This document shows positions 18,991 to 26,876 of a DNA stretch of 64,000 nucleotides, in pieces. The notes under the pieces are model-generated. The model searched no databases, was not told the origin of the DNA, and saw only the letters and a program-made list of their open reading frames with translations. Positions within the stretch are counted from its first letter, which is position 1, and each line of letters opens with the position of its first letter. The stretch comes from Methylocaldum sp. 14B (GTDB lineage: Bacteria > Pseudomonadota > Gammaproteobacteria > Methylococcales > Methylococcaceae): positions 62,001 to 126,000 of the forward strand of contig NZ_MSCV01000013.1 of the NCBI RefSeq assembly GCF_002005105.1, in the 5' to 3' direction. The translations under genes were made by a program, and so were the position numbers.

Positions 18991-19026
18991 CGTTCCGGCC
19001 TTTCCGAGTTCGGAGAGGCCGGAACG
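18991..19026. terminator. Strong hairpin, probable terminator between srkA and the RRM gene
   Basis: A 17-bp stem (CGTTCCGGCCTTTCCGA against TCGGAGAGGCCGGAACG) with a single G-T pair and a minimal loop. There is no T-run on either side, so factor-independent termination is uncertain. It sits between the convergent srkA and RRM genes. Confidence 0.65.
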
Positions 19027-19074
19027 GATTCTAACCGGCGCCGAGGCGGGGCTCTGCCGCCGGTTTAGCGAATA

Positions 19075-19395
19075 TCAATAGCGGTGTCCGCCGCCGCCGA
19101 ATCCGCCGCTGCGTCGGCCGCCACCGAAACCGCCGCCGGATCTTTCTTCGCGGGGGCGGGCCTCGTTAACGGTGAGGCTACGTCCACCGACCTCTTTGCC
19201 ATGCAGGGCGCTGATTGCGGCTCGGGCCTGTTGATCGGTACCCATTTCTACGAAGCCGAAGCCTTTGGAGCGGCCGGTTTCGCGATCCATGATCACGTTC
19301 GCGGACTGCACCGTACCATGTGGGGCGAAGAGTTGCTCCAGCTCGCTGTTGTCAATGCTGTAGCTCAGGTTGCCGACATACAATTTCGTACTCAT
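19075..19395 (-). CDS. Glycine-rich RRM RNA-binding protein 1
   Basis: A 106-aa protein with one RNA-recognition motif: RNP2 (LYVGNLSY) and RNP1 (SKGFGFVEM), then a glycine/arginine-rich tail after residue 83. Such proteins are cold-shock or stress-associated RNA chaperones in proteobacteria and cyanobacteria. The start at 19395 was chosen for the MSTKLYVGNL context and the GAGGA site upstream. It is the most divergent of three RRM genes in 3.5 kb. Confidence 0.93.
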   Translation of the reverse strand: MSTKLYVGNLSYSIDNSELEQLFAPHGTVQSANVIMDRETGRSKGFGFVEMGTDQQARAAISALHGKEVGGRSLTVNEARPREERSGGGFGGGRRSGGFGGGGHRY

Positions 19396-19572
19396 CAAAA
19401 ATTCCTCGATAGGAAAACAAACAAAAAACACTTAATAAACACAGATCGAGCCCGTAATCGCGGGTGCGCTGGGTCTATTAATAAACACCTTTTCTGGAAA
19501 GGATTCTGTAGGTAAAAGTTCGTGCTGGACACGAAAGCTTTCGTATATTAGTCCGGTTCACTCGCCCGGTAC

Positions 19573-19842
19573 TTAACGTCGCCGGCCGCGGCCGCTCCGC
19601 TCGCGGGGACGCTCCTGATTAACCCGAAGACTGTTGCCCCTCAAGTTGCGGCCATTCAGTCCGGCGATTGCCGCGCGCGCTTCGTGGCCCTCCATCTCGA
19701 CGAAGCCGAAGCCGCGGCAACGACCGGAAAAAATGTCGCGAGCCAGTTCGATCGAGCGTACCCGGCCGTATTCCGCAAAAAGTTCGTTGAACTCCCGTTC
19801 GGTAGTATCGGCCGGCAGATTTCCGGCATAAATTCTCAGCAT
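19573..19842 (-). CDS. RRM RNA-binding protein 2
   Basis: An 89-aa single-RRM protein with RNP2 (IYAGNLP) and RNP1 (CRGFGFVEM) and a short arginine-rich tail. It is nearly identical to the protein at 22240-22512, differing at a few positions (for example TTEREF/MTEQEF and NSLRVNQ/NTLRVNE), so the two are a recent duplicate. A clear AGGAGA site lies upstream. A decayed DEAD-box helicase gene lies 37 bp upstream in the same orientation. Confidence 0.93.
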   Translation of the reverse strand: MLRIYAGNLPADTTEREFNELFAEYGRVRSIELARDIFSGRCRGFGFVEMEGHEARAAIAGLNGRNLRGNSLRVNQERPRERSGRGRRR

Positions 19843-19879
19843 GGATTGTCTCCTGTGGGCGCAACCAAGATAGGCGGCG

Positions 19880-20282
19880 TCATGGTTGAATGATCCGAGG
19901 GCATGGACCGATCGATCCGCGCCTCGGCGTTGATTGCCGCATCAGCCGGGTAATCTGTGGACCAGGATTTCCGACTGTTTGCGGTGTATAGCCTTCCGGT
20001 GAAGGAAGAGCGGGAAGTTTGCGGCCAAGCAGCTGCTCGATGTTTTTCAGCTGTAAAGTTTCGTGTCGAAAGACCGGCGATGCTGCATCGTTGTTCGAGC
20101 CGGTACGGCCTATGCGACGTACGTATTCTGCCGCCGATACCCGTCTGGGCTTCGGTTAGCAAATCACCTCCATTTAGTACGGCTGGAATGGTCTGCGATT
20201 GGATCGGCGTGGGAGCCGTGTGGGCTTGATCGGCGACAATGCGTGACGGGATGTTGGATAGGCTGAGAGACTCAAAGGGCAT
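19880..20282 (-). pseudogene. Collapsed DEAD-box RNA helicase (RhlE-like) gene
   Basis: The first about 50 codons from ATG 20282 encode a DEAD-box N-terminus: MPFESLSLSNIPSRI, the Q-motif APTPIQSQTIPAVLNG and a damaged Walker A (EAQTGIGG for AQTGTGKT). Immediately after, a different frame encodes the C-terminal end of the same kind of helicase: AEYVRRIGRTGSNND (motif VI HRIGRTGR) then LKNIEQLLGRKLP, stopping at TGA 19880-19882. Everything between motif I and motif VI is missing. The gene has thus lost its core by internal deletion with a frameshift. RhlE-type helicases often work alongside small RRM proteins in cold adaptation, which fits the neighbours. Confidence 0.85.
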
Positions 20283-20625
20283 TCGAACTTTCCTGGCTCT
20301 TGCCTGCCACGACGAGCGTGGCACCGGTCGAGCACGAGCACTGTTGCTGTGACCACAGGGCGGACCCGAAGGACGCACCGCGTGCGGTTTGCGGGAGGAG
20401 GCGGGGACTAGCAGGTGCCGTTAAGGCATTGACTGAAAGGAAAATTCCGTATCCTCGTGGCGAAGACCGGTCTTGCGCCGCGACAAACTATGTGCAGCCT
20501 ACTCCAATTTCGTCAAAGAAGCTAGTCCGATCGTAGAAAACGTATTCGAACATGGAACATCGACAGCACGGCGGTATGGCAAGTACCACTTTAACCTTTC
20601 GATCAACCACAACCGTCCGCTTTTT
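20283..20625. other. Intergenic stretch, nothing recognised
   Basis: 343 bases between the helicase remnant and the lytic transglycosylase. No gene, RNA or strong repeat was seen. It presumably holds the former helicase promoter. Confidence 0.5.
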
Positions 20626-22071
20626 TCACCGAGCGAACGCCTGAGTTTTTGCCAGCTTGTAGTTGCCGTTCTTGGGGCTTAATGACGCATTGGTTCTGGT
20701 CGCGGTGCCGCCGGCCTTGACGTTGCCGGGATAGCTTACCTTAACGTGAGCTGATGCCCCTTTGTTTTCCGGTTGCTGCGCTGCCAGACGATTCTGCTGC
20801 GCCCGGTACGCGATCTGCCGGAGTGTACCCGAGGGTAGCCAGACCGCCGTGCCGGCGGGTAAAGCCGCCCTGTCGGACTGAGCCGGTCCGCTCCAGGCCG
20901 CATTCAGGGCGATGAGCTGAGACTTGTCGGTTGCGTATTGACGAGCCAAAGTCGAAACGAAGGTATTCTGCGTTATGACGACACGGTCCCAGTCAAGAGG
21001 CTTTTCATATCGTATGCCCTCGGCAAAGAAACGTTCGGGCTGACTGGCGACCTCCCGTGCTGCCAGAAATTCGGCGTAGAAATTACGGGAAGCGAAACCG
21101 AATTGGGGATGGTCGTAATCGGAAACGATCCGCATGAAGTCATGGCCGAAAGACTGCTTCGCGCGCATCATGCCCGAAATGCCATGATTGTAGGACGTGA
21201 TTGCCAGGGGCCAGCTGCCGAGCTTGCCGTAGGCATAGCTTAGATAACGGGCGGCGCCGTGAGCCGAAGCGATGGGATCCAGGCGCTCGTCGATGATCGT
21301 GTTGACGTTCATGAATCGCTCGGCCGCCCCGCGCGTAAACTGCCACACGCCCACGGCGCCTGCCGAGGAACGCGCCTGCGTTTGGAACGACGATTCCACA
21401 TGGGGCAAATGCGCTAAATCCTCGGGGAGGCCCGCGTGGCGGAAAATCTCCCGAAAGTGGCGATCATAACGACCGCTGATTTCCAAACCCCTCTTGAAGC
21501 GCTCGCGAAGGCCGCGCTGACCGCGGAGCCGCTCGCTCGCGCCCAGTAGTGCCGTCTTGAGATCCCCGCGTGGACTGATCTTCACGGCCAGTCTTCGGTC
21601 GTCCTGGGTCAGAGGAATTCCCGCAGAGACCTTTTGTTCCAGGTCGCGCAATCGGGACTGCCAATAGGCTGTCCGTTCGCGCACCAGTTCTTTCTGGATC
21701 GGGGTATAGCCCTCGGTGATATTGCCGGGGAGCTGAATCACTTCATAAATCACATCCAGAAAACGGTTATCGTGCAGAACGACTTGAGAACGGCTCCAGA
21801 CGCCGTAGACATTGCGCCAGAAGGCGACTTGCGTTTCCAGGGCCACGGGCTTCGGGAACATACCCGAGGTAATCGAGACGGAAGACATCGCGCGAAGCCG
21901 CGACGATGCATCCGCCGATTGCGCCATCGAGGCCGCGGGTGCTACGGCCTTCTGGTGAAGGCTTCCATGGTGAATCCGATGATGTTTTTGCATCGTGGAA
22001 GGACCGGAACAGCCGCCTGCCATGAGAACAGGCACAACCATCAGAAGACACTGGATCAGTCTGCGAGTCAT
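20626..22071 (-). CDS. Lipoprotein lytic transglycosylase (MltD-like, SLT domain)
   Basis: A 481-aa lipoprotein with signal peptide and lipobox (LMAGGC). The SLT domain around residues 210-340 contains the catalytic Glu in LPHVESSFQ, followed by AGAVGVWQFT and the AITSYNHGISGM motif, typical of MltD/SLT family enzymes that cleave peptidoglycan glycan strands. The C-terminal part is low in recognisable LysM repeats, although TAVWLPSGTLRQIAYRAQ may be a degenerate one. ATG 22071, preceded by a G-rich site, was preferred to an upstream TTG. Confidence 0.9.
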   Translation of the reverse strand: MTRRLIQCLLMVVPVLMAGGCSGPSTMQKHHRIHHGSLHQKAVAPAASMAQSADASSRLRAMSSVSITSGMFPKPVALETQVAFWRNVYGVWSRSQVVLHDNRFLDVIYEVIQLPGNITEGYTPIQKELVRERTAYWQSRLRDLEQKVSAGIPLTQDDRRLAVKISPRGDLKTALLGASERLRGQRGLRERFKRGLEISGRYDRHFREIFRHAGLPEDLAHLPHVESSFQTQARSSAGAVGVWQFTRGAAERFMNVNTIIDERLDPIASAHGAARYLSYAYGKLGSWPLAITSYNHGISGMMRAKQSFGHDFMRIVSDYDHPQFGFASRNFYAEFLAAREVASQPERFFAEGIRYEKPLDWDRVVITQNTFVSTLARQYATDKSQLIALNAAWSGPAQSDRAALPAGTAVWLPSGTLRQIAYRAQQNRLAAQQPENKGASAHVKVSYPGNVKAGGTATRTNASLSPKNGNYKLAKTQAFAR

Positions 22072-22239
22072 CGACGAGCCCCCCAAGCCGGCTCAAGAAT
22101 TTTTTTCGGAAGAAACGCTTTTCGCCGAGAACTCAAACGACCCGCGATTGCGGATCGAAATTCGGCTACGTGGATAAAATCATTGTAGCTCGAGTATGCG
22201 GAAAGTTGGGGGACATTCGAGTTAGCAGAGTTTTTCCAG

Positions 22240-22512
22240 CTAACGTCGGCGGCCACCGCCGCCGCGCCGGCCGCGCGGCCGCTCTTCGTTAACGCGTAGC
22301 GTGTTGCCCCGCAGATTGCGGCCGTTCAATCCGGCGATCGCCGCACGCGCCTCATGACCCTCCATCTCGACGAAGCCGAAGCCGCGGCAACGTCCCGAAA
22401 AGATATCGCGAGCCAATTCGATCGAGCGTACTCGTCCATAGGCCGCAAATAGTTCGGTAAACTCCTGTTCCGTCATATCCGGGGGGAGATTGCCGGCATA
22501 CACTCTCAACAT
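22240..22512 (-). CDS. RRM RNA-binding protein 3 (duplicate of RRM 2)
   Basis: A 90-aa RRM protein with RNP2 (VYAGNLP) and RNP1 (CRGFGFVEM) and a tail ending in a glycine/arginine cluster. It is very similar to the protein at 19573-19842. The ATG at 22512 follows a strong AAGGAGA site; in-frame codons further upstream lack family similarity. The two copies flank the transglycosylase gene and helicase remnant. Confidence 0.93.
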   Translation of the reverse strand: MLRVYAGNLPPDMTEQEFTELFAAYGRVRSIELARDIFSGRCRGFGFVEMEGHEARAAIAGLNGRNLRGNTLRVNEERPRGRRGGGGRRR

Positions 22513-22813
22513 AATGCTTCTCCTTTGGTGCCGTCCGGATAGGCCTGACATGGTTCCATACGAAGTCCAACCGGGCTGCAACGTTTCGTTGGGGAAAACC
22601 GCCTGGTGGGGTGAGGCCCGATGCGCTGCACGAGATTTGGACGAGGAGGCGAGGCTTGGGGGACGTCTGGCAGTGTAGTTGCCTGACAAGATCGAATCCT
22701 CGGGGTGCAGCGCTCTTCGCCACCGAACGATAATAGGTCAAGGATACCGCGATGGCATCGCTTTATCCAAAACCGCTTATGTCGCGAAGATCGGAGTCGG
22801 CCCGGTTCGGCAG
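22513..22813. other. Intergenic stretch upstream of RRM 3
   Basis: About 300 bases without a recognisable gene. It contains the promoter and 5' leader of RRM 3. No known RNA thermometer or riboswitch was recognised. Confidence 0.5.
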
Positions 22814-23185
22814 TCAGCATATGACAAGAACCGGCCAGCAAACGTTCGTGTCGCCGTGCTGCCAACATCGCTCCTCTTCGAGGAACCGGGCGAACGGTTC
22901 GTGATCCGTGTAGACGCTTCCGTCGGATATGAAGAAATGCTCGAAAGGACCGAAACGTTCGGACCCGCCGCCAAAGGTGTCCTCAAAATGAATCGAGGCG
23001 CCGGTCCGGCAGTCGCATCGGGAAAATAAATTGCCCTGAATCTCCCAGAAGTGGTTTTGATAGCGCCCCACGATTTCGTTGTCCGGACCTTGGCGAATCA
23101 CATGACCGCTGATTCGAAAATACGGGGCCGGACCCAAAGTAACAGCATGTTCCGGAATGACGGATTCGAAGCTTAATCGGACCAT
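22814..23185 (-). CDS. Hypothetical protein, 123 aa
   Basis: I do not recognise this family. The protein has good amino-acid composition, no signal peptide and no membrane segment. It shows a compact pattern of aromatic and cysteine residues: GRYQNHFWEIQGNLFSRCDC, then FGPFEHFFISDG, and a C-terminal CWQHGDTNVCWP. Four cysteines in pairs could bind metal or form disulfides. ATG 23185 has a GGAG ribosome site 9 bases upstream; ATG 23200 is possible. It stands alone between RRM 3 and the DUF6279 gene. That it is expressed is an inference from composition and ribosome site. Confidence 0.6.
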   Translation of the reverse strand: MVRLSFESVIPEHAVTLGPAPYFRISGHVIRQGPDNEIVGRYQNHFWEIQGNLFSRCDCRTGASIHFEDTFGGGSERFGPFEHFFISDGSVYTDHEPFARFLEEERCWQHGDTNVCWPVLVIC

Positions 23186-23432
23186 AATCGCATGCTCCAT
23201 AGAATTTCTTGAATCGCTTCTCCTTCCCGACACCGAAAAGGCACACTGGTTCACTGACCGGCAGGCTGCCGGCCATGAAGACCAAGATCGCGATAGCCGT
23301 GAATTTCTGTGGATTTCGAGATCTTGCGATCGGTACTTGGGCGGGCCGGATACTTATCGTTTGTTGTTTTTCGAGACAAAAAACGAACAATTCCGCCCCA
23401 CGGTTAGGCCATGGGCAGAGCGAAAAACGACG

Positions 23433-24410
23433 CTAAGGAGAACTTCGGAAGCTCTTCGTTTCCGGTCCTCTTAATTTTTCGTTCGGGCGCGATGGAAAAG
23501 TCCACTGTCCAAACCTGCGATCTTCTCCGGCCAAGGCGGCAAGGTCGGCGGCATAGCCTTGTAATTTCTCGTCCAGGGCAGCTCGCTGTTCGGGCGTTGC
23601 GGACGTAATTACTTTGGCGATCAACTCCGCATTCGACTGACGTAGGGTCTGAATATAGGCGCGCCGCTGGGGGTCTGTTTGGTCGGCCAGTTCGGCGAAA
23701 TAGGTGCGAATCCAGTCCGTTGCGACTCGCTCCTCCGGCTTCCGTTCCTGGATTTTCGAAAGCAGGGCTAGAAAATCGCGCTGCCGTGCTTCGCGCTCGT
23801 CTGCCCAGGTGTAGTTGCCGTTGTCGCGTCCGGCTATGGCGTTTCGGATGATGGTTCGTTGTTCGTCGGTGAGTTTCCCGAGCCAAAACTCGGCACGCTT
23901 GATAAAAAGCTTCGCCTTGGCTCCGGGGGCATTGTCCGCGCTGTTATGCAGATAACCGTATTTCTTTCGGAATTGTGCATTGTCATCGCTGAGTTCGCGC
24001 TGTACCTGCGCGATCTGATTAGGCTTGAGCGTCAGTGCGAGCCTGGCGATTTCCGGGGCGGCCCGCTCGCCGAGTATTTCCAGGCGTCGGTTGATCCTCT
24101 GTTGAAAATCAGTAACCTCGGATGGCGTCATCGGCCCCTTTGCTTTCGTCCGAATGTCGTCGAGTAAGGCCGAATAAGCATGCAATTGCGTCGCGCGATG
24201 CCAGGCCAGTAACGCGTTGATTCGATCTTTAGCCAAGGTTTTCTGCGTCTTTTCCAGATCGAAATACTCATCAAGCCGGAAGATCAGCAAGGTATCCGCA
24301 TGGTTATAACCGAACCGAATGCTGGTGCAGGCCGCAAGCGGCAGCACTATCGCGGATACGACGATCAAGTGCCATCGGCGGATCAGGATGGTGAGGGACG
24401 ATACGTTCAT
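23433..24410 (-). CDS. DUF6279 family lipoprotein
   Basis: A 325-aa predicted lipoprotein with a signal peptide and lipobox (LPLAAC), followed by the characteristic FGYNHADTLLIFRLDEYFDL. The rest is alpha-helical and charged, with LTDEQRTIIRNAI-type segments reminiscent of periplasmic helical sensor proteins. DUF6279 has no assigned function. ATG 24410 (MNVSSL) is chosen; an upstream GTG at 24437 is weaker. Confidence 0.8.
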   Translation of the reverse strand: MNVSSLTILIRRWHLIVVSAIVLPLAACTSIRFGYNHADTLLIFRLDEYFDLEKTQKTLAKDRINALLAWHRATQLHAYSALLDDIRTKAKGPMTPSEVTDFQQRINRRLEILGERAAPEIARLALTLKPNQIAQVQRELSDDNAQFRKKYGYLHNSADNAPGAKAKLFIKRAEFWLGKLTDEQRTIIRNAIAGRDNGNYTWADEREARQRDFLALLSKIQERKPEERVATDWIRTYFAELADQTDPQRRAYIQTLRQSNAELIAKVITSATPEQRAALDEKLQGYAADLAALAGEDRRFGQWTFPSRPNEKLRGPETKSFRSSP

Positions 24411-24529
24411 TTGCCGTCCATATTCTGGCGAATACACGTCGAGCTCCTATCGTGAGGTACGCTGTCACTTAGTAGAAGAGAAAAATTCAAAGCCATTGCG
24501 AACGATTTCAGTTTACGAAGCGGAGCCAG

Positions 24530-26419
24530 TTAGATTTCAACCACGGTCCCGAGTTCGATCACACGGTCCGGAGGTATTCTGAAAAAGTCCATGGCGCTCT
24601 CGGTATTGCGCGCCAGGCGGATAAAGAGGCGCTCGCGCCAGAGAGCCATACCCGGGCGGGGCGTCGAAATGACGGCTTCCCGGCTGAAGAAAAACGAGGC
24701 ATTGGCCAAATCGATCTCGAGGTCCCGTTCTTTGCACAAGGCCAGGGCGTCCGGCACATTGGGCTCCTGATTGAAACCGAAGTAAATCTTGACTCGGTAT
24801 AACTCGTCGCCGAAGTGCCTGATTTTGATGCGTTCGGAGCGAGGCACCCAGGGCACGTCTTTGACGATTACGGTCAGCACGATCACCCGTTCGTGCAGAA
24901 TCTTGTTGATCGCCAGATTGTTCAAGAGGGACTGAGGGACACCCCGGCGGCCGGCTGTGAGATAAATGGCGGTTCCGGGAATACGCCGCGGCGGTTCTGC
25001 GTGAAAACGCATGAGCAAGGTTTCGAACGATATCGCTCTTTCGTTCAAGCGTTTTCCGAGCAACGTGCGTCCTTGTTGCCAGGTGGTCATCACGGTAAAC
25101 AGGACAACGCCAACCCCAAGGGGAATCCACCCGCCTTGGGTGAATTTCAAGCTATTGGCCATAAGGAAGGCGGTGTCGATAATCAAGAAGCAGCCTACGA
25201 CCGCCAGGCTGGTCATCCATCTCCATTGCCAGAGCCTTTTGAATACGAAGAAAGCCAACAGGCTCGTGATGACCATCGTGCCGGTAACGGCGATGCCGTA
25301 AGCGGCGGCCAATCGTTGGGACGATTCGAATTGCACGACCAGGGTAAAGACTGCGGCCAATAAAAGCCAATTGACGGTCGGCAGGTAGATTTGGCCGGGG
25401 AAAAACAGCGACGTGTGATAAATACGCACCCGCGGCAAGTAACCAAGCTGGATCGCCTGCAACGTCGTCGAGAATACCCCGGAAATTACGGCTTGGGAGG
25501 CAATCACCGTCGTAATCGTCGCCAATATGAGCAGCGGGAGGGCTCCCCATTCCGGTGCTAGAAGGTAGAACGGATTTTGGGTAGCCTCCGATTCGCGCAG
25601 CAGCAATGCGCCTTGGCCAAAGTAGTTCAGCAACAGGGCCGGAAGAGCCACGGCAAACCAGGCCATGCGAATCGGCCGAACGCCGAAATGGCCGATATCC
25701 GCATAAAGAGCTTCGGCTCCGGTCACCACCAAGACAACCGCGCCCAGGACCACCAGCGAATACCATTCCTCTTCGATCAAAAAACGAGCGCCGTACCACG
25801 GATTCGCTGCTACCAATACCTGCGGGGTAGCGAGAATGCTGCGCGCACCGAGGATTCCGAGGCAAAAAAACCATAGGAGCATGATCGGGCCGAACAGCCG
25901 GCCGACACGACTCGTACCCTTGCGTTGGAGAAGAAATAAAAGGGTCAGGATCGCCAGGGTCACCGGCACGACAAATTCGTTGAGTTTCGGAGCCACGACC
26001 GCCAGGCCTTCGACGGCGCTCGTAACCGTAACTGCGGGTGTGAGAATGCCGTCGCCATAAAATAAGGCGGCGCCGATGAGACCGATCAGAACGATTACGC
26101 GTCGCCGGCGGGGTGAATCGATCGCAGCGCGAGACGCAAGCGATACCAAGGCCATGATTCCGCCTTCGCCTCGGTTGTCGGCCCGCAGCATGATCGCGGC
26201 ATATTTCAGGCAGACGATCACGATCAGCGACCAGAAAATAAGCGACAGCACGCCGAGTATATTGGTCTCGCTGGGCGCAATGGCGTGAGGTCCGCTGAAG
26301 GCGACGCGCATGGCATAAAGCGGACTGGTGCCGATGTCGCCGAACACGATTCCGAGCGTGCCGACCAGCGTAACGGTTCTACCGGGCTTTAGGCGTTGCA
26401 ATGTCGAATGCGCTTGCAT
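24530..26419 (-). CDS. kup: Low-affinity potassium transporter Kup
   Basis: A 629-aa KUP/HAK/KT family K+ symporter with about 12 membrane segments in the first 430 residues and a hydrophilic C-terminal domain. The family start GTLGIVFGDIGTSPLYA, the FYGDGILTPAVTV segment and TGAEALYADIGHFG are visible. It imports K+ with protons. No regulatory RNA or adjacent K+ genes were seen. Confidence 0.96.
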   Translation of the reverse strand: MQAHSTLQRLKPGRTVTLVGTLGIVFGDIGTSPLYAMRVAFSGPHAIAPSETNILGVLSLIFWSLIVIVCLKYAAIMLRADNRGEGGIMALVSLASRAAIDSPRRRRVIVLIGLIGAALFYGDGILTPAVTVTSAVEGLAVVAPKLNEFVVPVTLAILTLLFLLQRKGTSRVGRLFGPIMLLWFFCLGILGARSILATPQVLVAANPWYGARFLIEEEWYSLVVLGAVVLVVTGAEALYADIGHFGVRPIRMAWFAVALPALLLNYFGQGALLLRESEATQNPFYLLAPEWGALPLLILATITTVIASQAVISGVFSTTLQAIQLGYLPRVRIYHTSLFFPGQIYLPTVNWLLLAAVFTLVVQFESSQRLAAAYGIAVTGTMVITSLLAFFVFKRLWQWRWMTSLAVVGCFLIIDTAFLMANSLKFTQGGWIPLGVGVVLFTVMTTWQQGRTLLGKRLNERAISFETLLMRFHAEPPRRIPGTAIYLTAGRRGVPQSLLNNLAINKILHERVIVLTVIVKDVPWVPRSERIKIRHFGDELYRVKIYFGFNQEPNVPDALALCKERDLEIDLANASFFFSREAVISTPRPGMALWRERLFIRLARNTESAMDFFRIPPDRVIELGTVVEI

Positions 26420-26876
26420 TTTTCAGGCGTGTGGCGGTCGAGACGAACGATGGTTGCACTTCACAATGCGGAGATCCTTGTGTTTTATCAATGACCGCTC
26501 ACGGCAGACTTTGCCCTTTGACTCCTCGGCCGGCTCATTGCTCCCCAGAACGGCAACGCAAAGACCCGTCCGACGGCCGTCTCCGGATTTAACGACAGAC
26601 GGGCGTCGAAAGATTGGCGGTTGTTCGCTGGACCGTGCCAGGCGCTCACCTTTACGATACTCGCCTTAGAATTGAGGGGCGTACCGTTAACCCGATGAAA
26701 ATGTCCCATACTTAGCTCCTATACAGTCGATCGCGGTTAGCAGCGGCCCGATCGGCCATAACGAATGCAGCGATTCGGAACGGCCTATGCGAGATCGGTA
26801 GCGTACTGCCGAAACGGTTTTCAAGGCATTGGGCTTTGAACGCGACCGATGCGAGTCGTTCTCAACGGGGTGGTGG
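26420..26876. other. 457-bp divergent intergenic region
   Basis: Separates divergent kup and the GAF-GGDEF-EAL gene. It should hold both promoters. GC-rich with some hairpin potential (26540-26600). A resemblance to a c-di-GMP riboswitch was considered and not accepted. Confidence 0.5.

Noticed and set aside
26500-26610. A possible c-di-GMP (GEMM) riboswitch between kup and the GGDEF-EAL gene
   Set aside because: A GGCAACGCAAAG string resembles one conserved half, but the GGCAAACC partner and correct spacing are absent. An Infernal search with the GEMM model would settle it.
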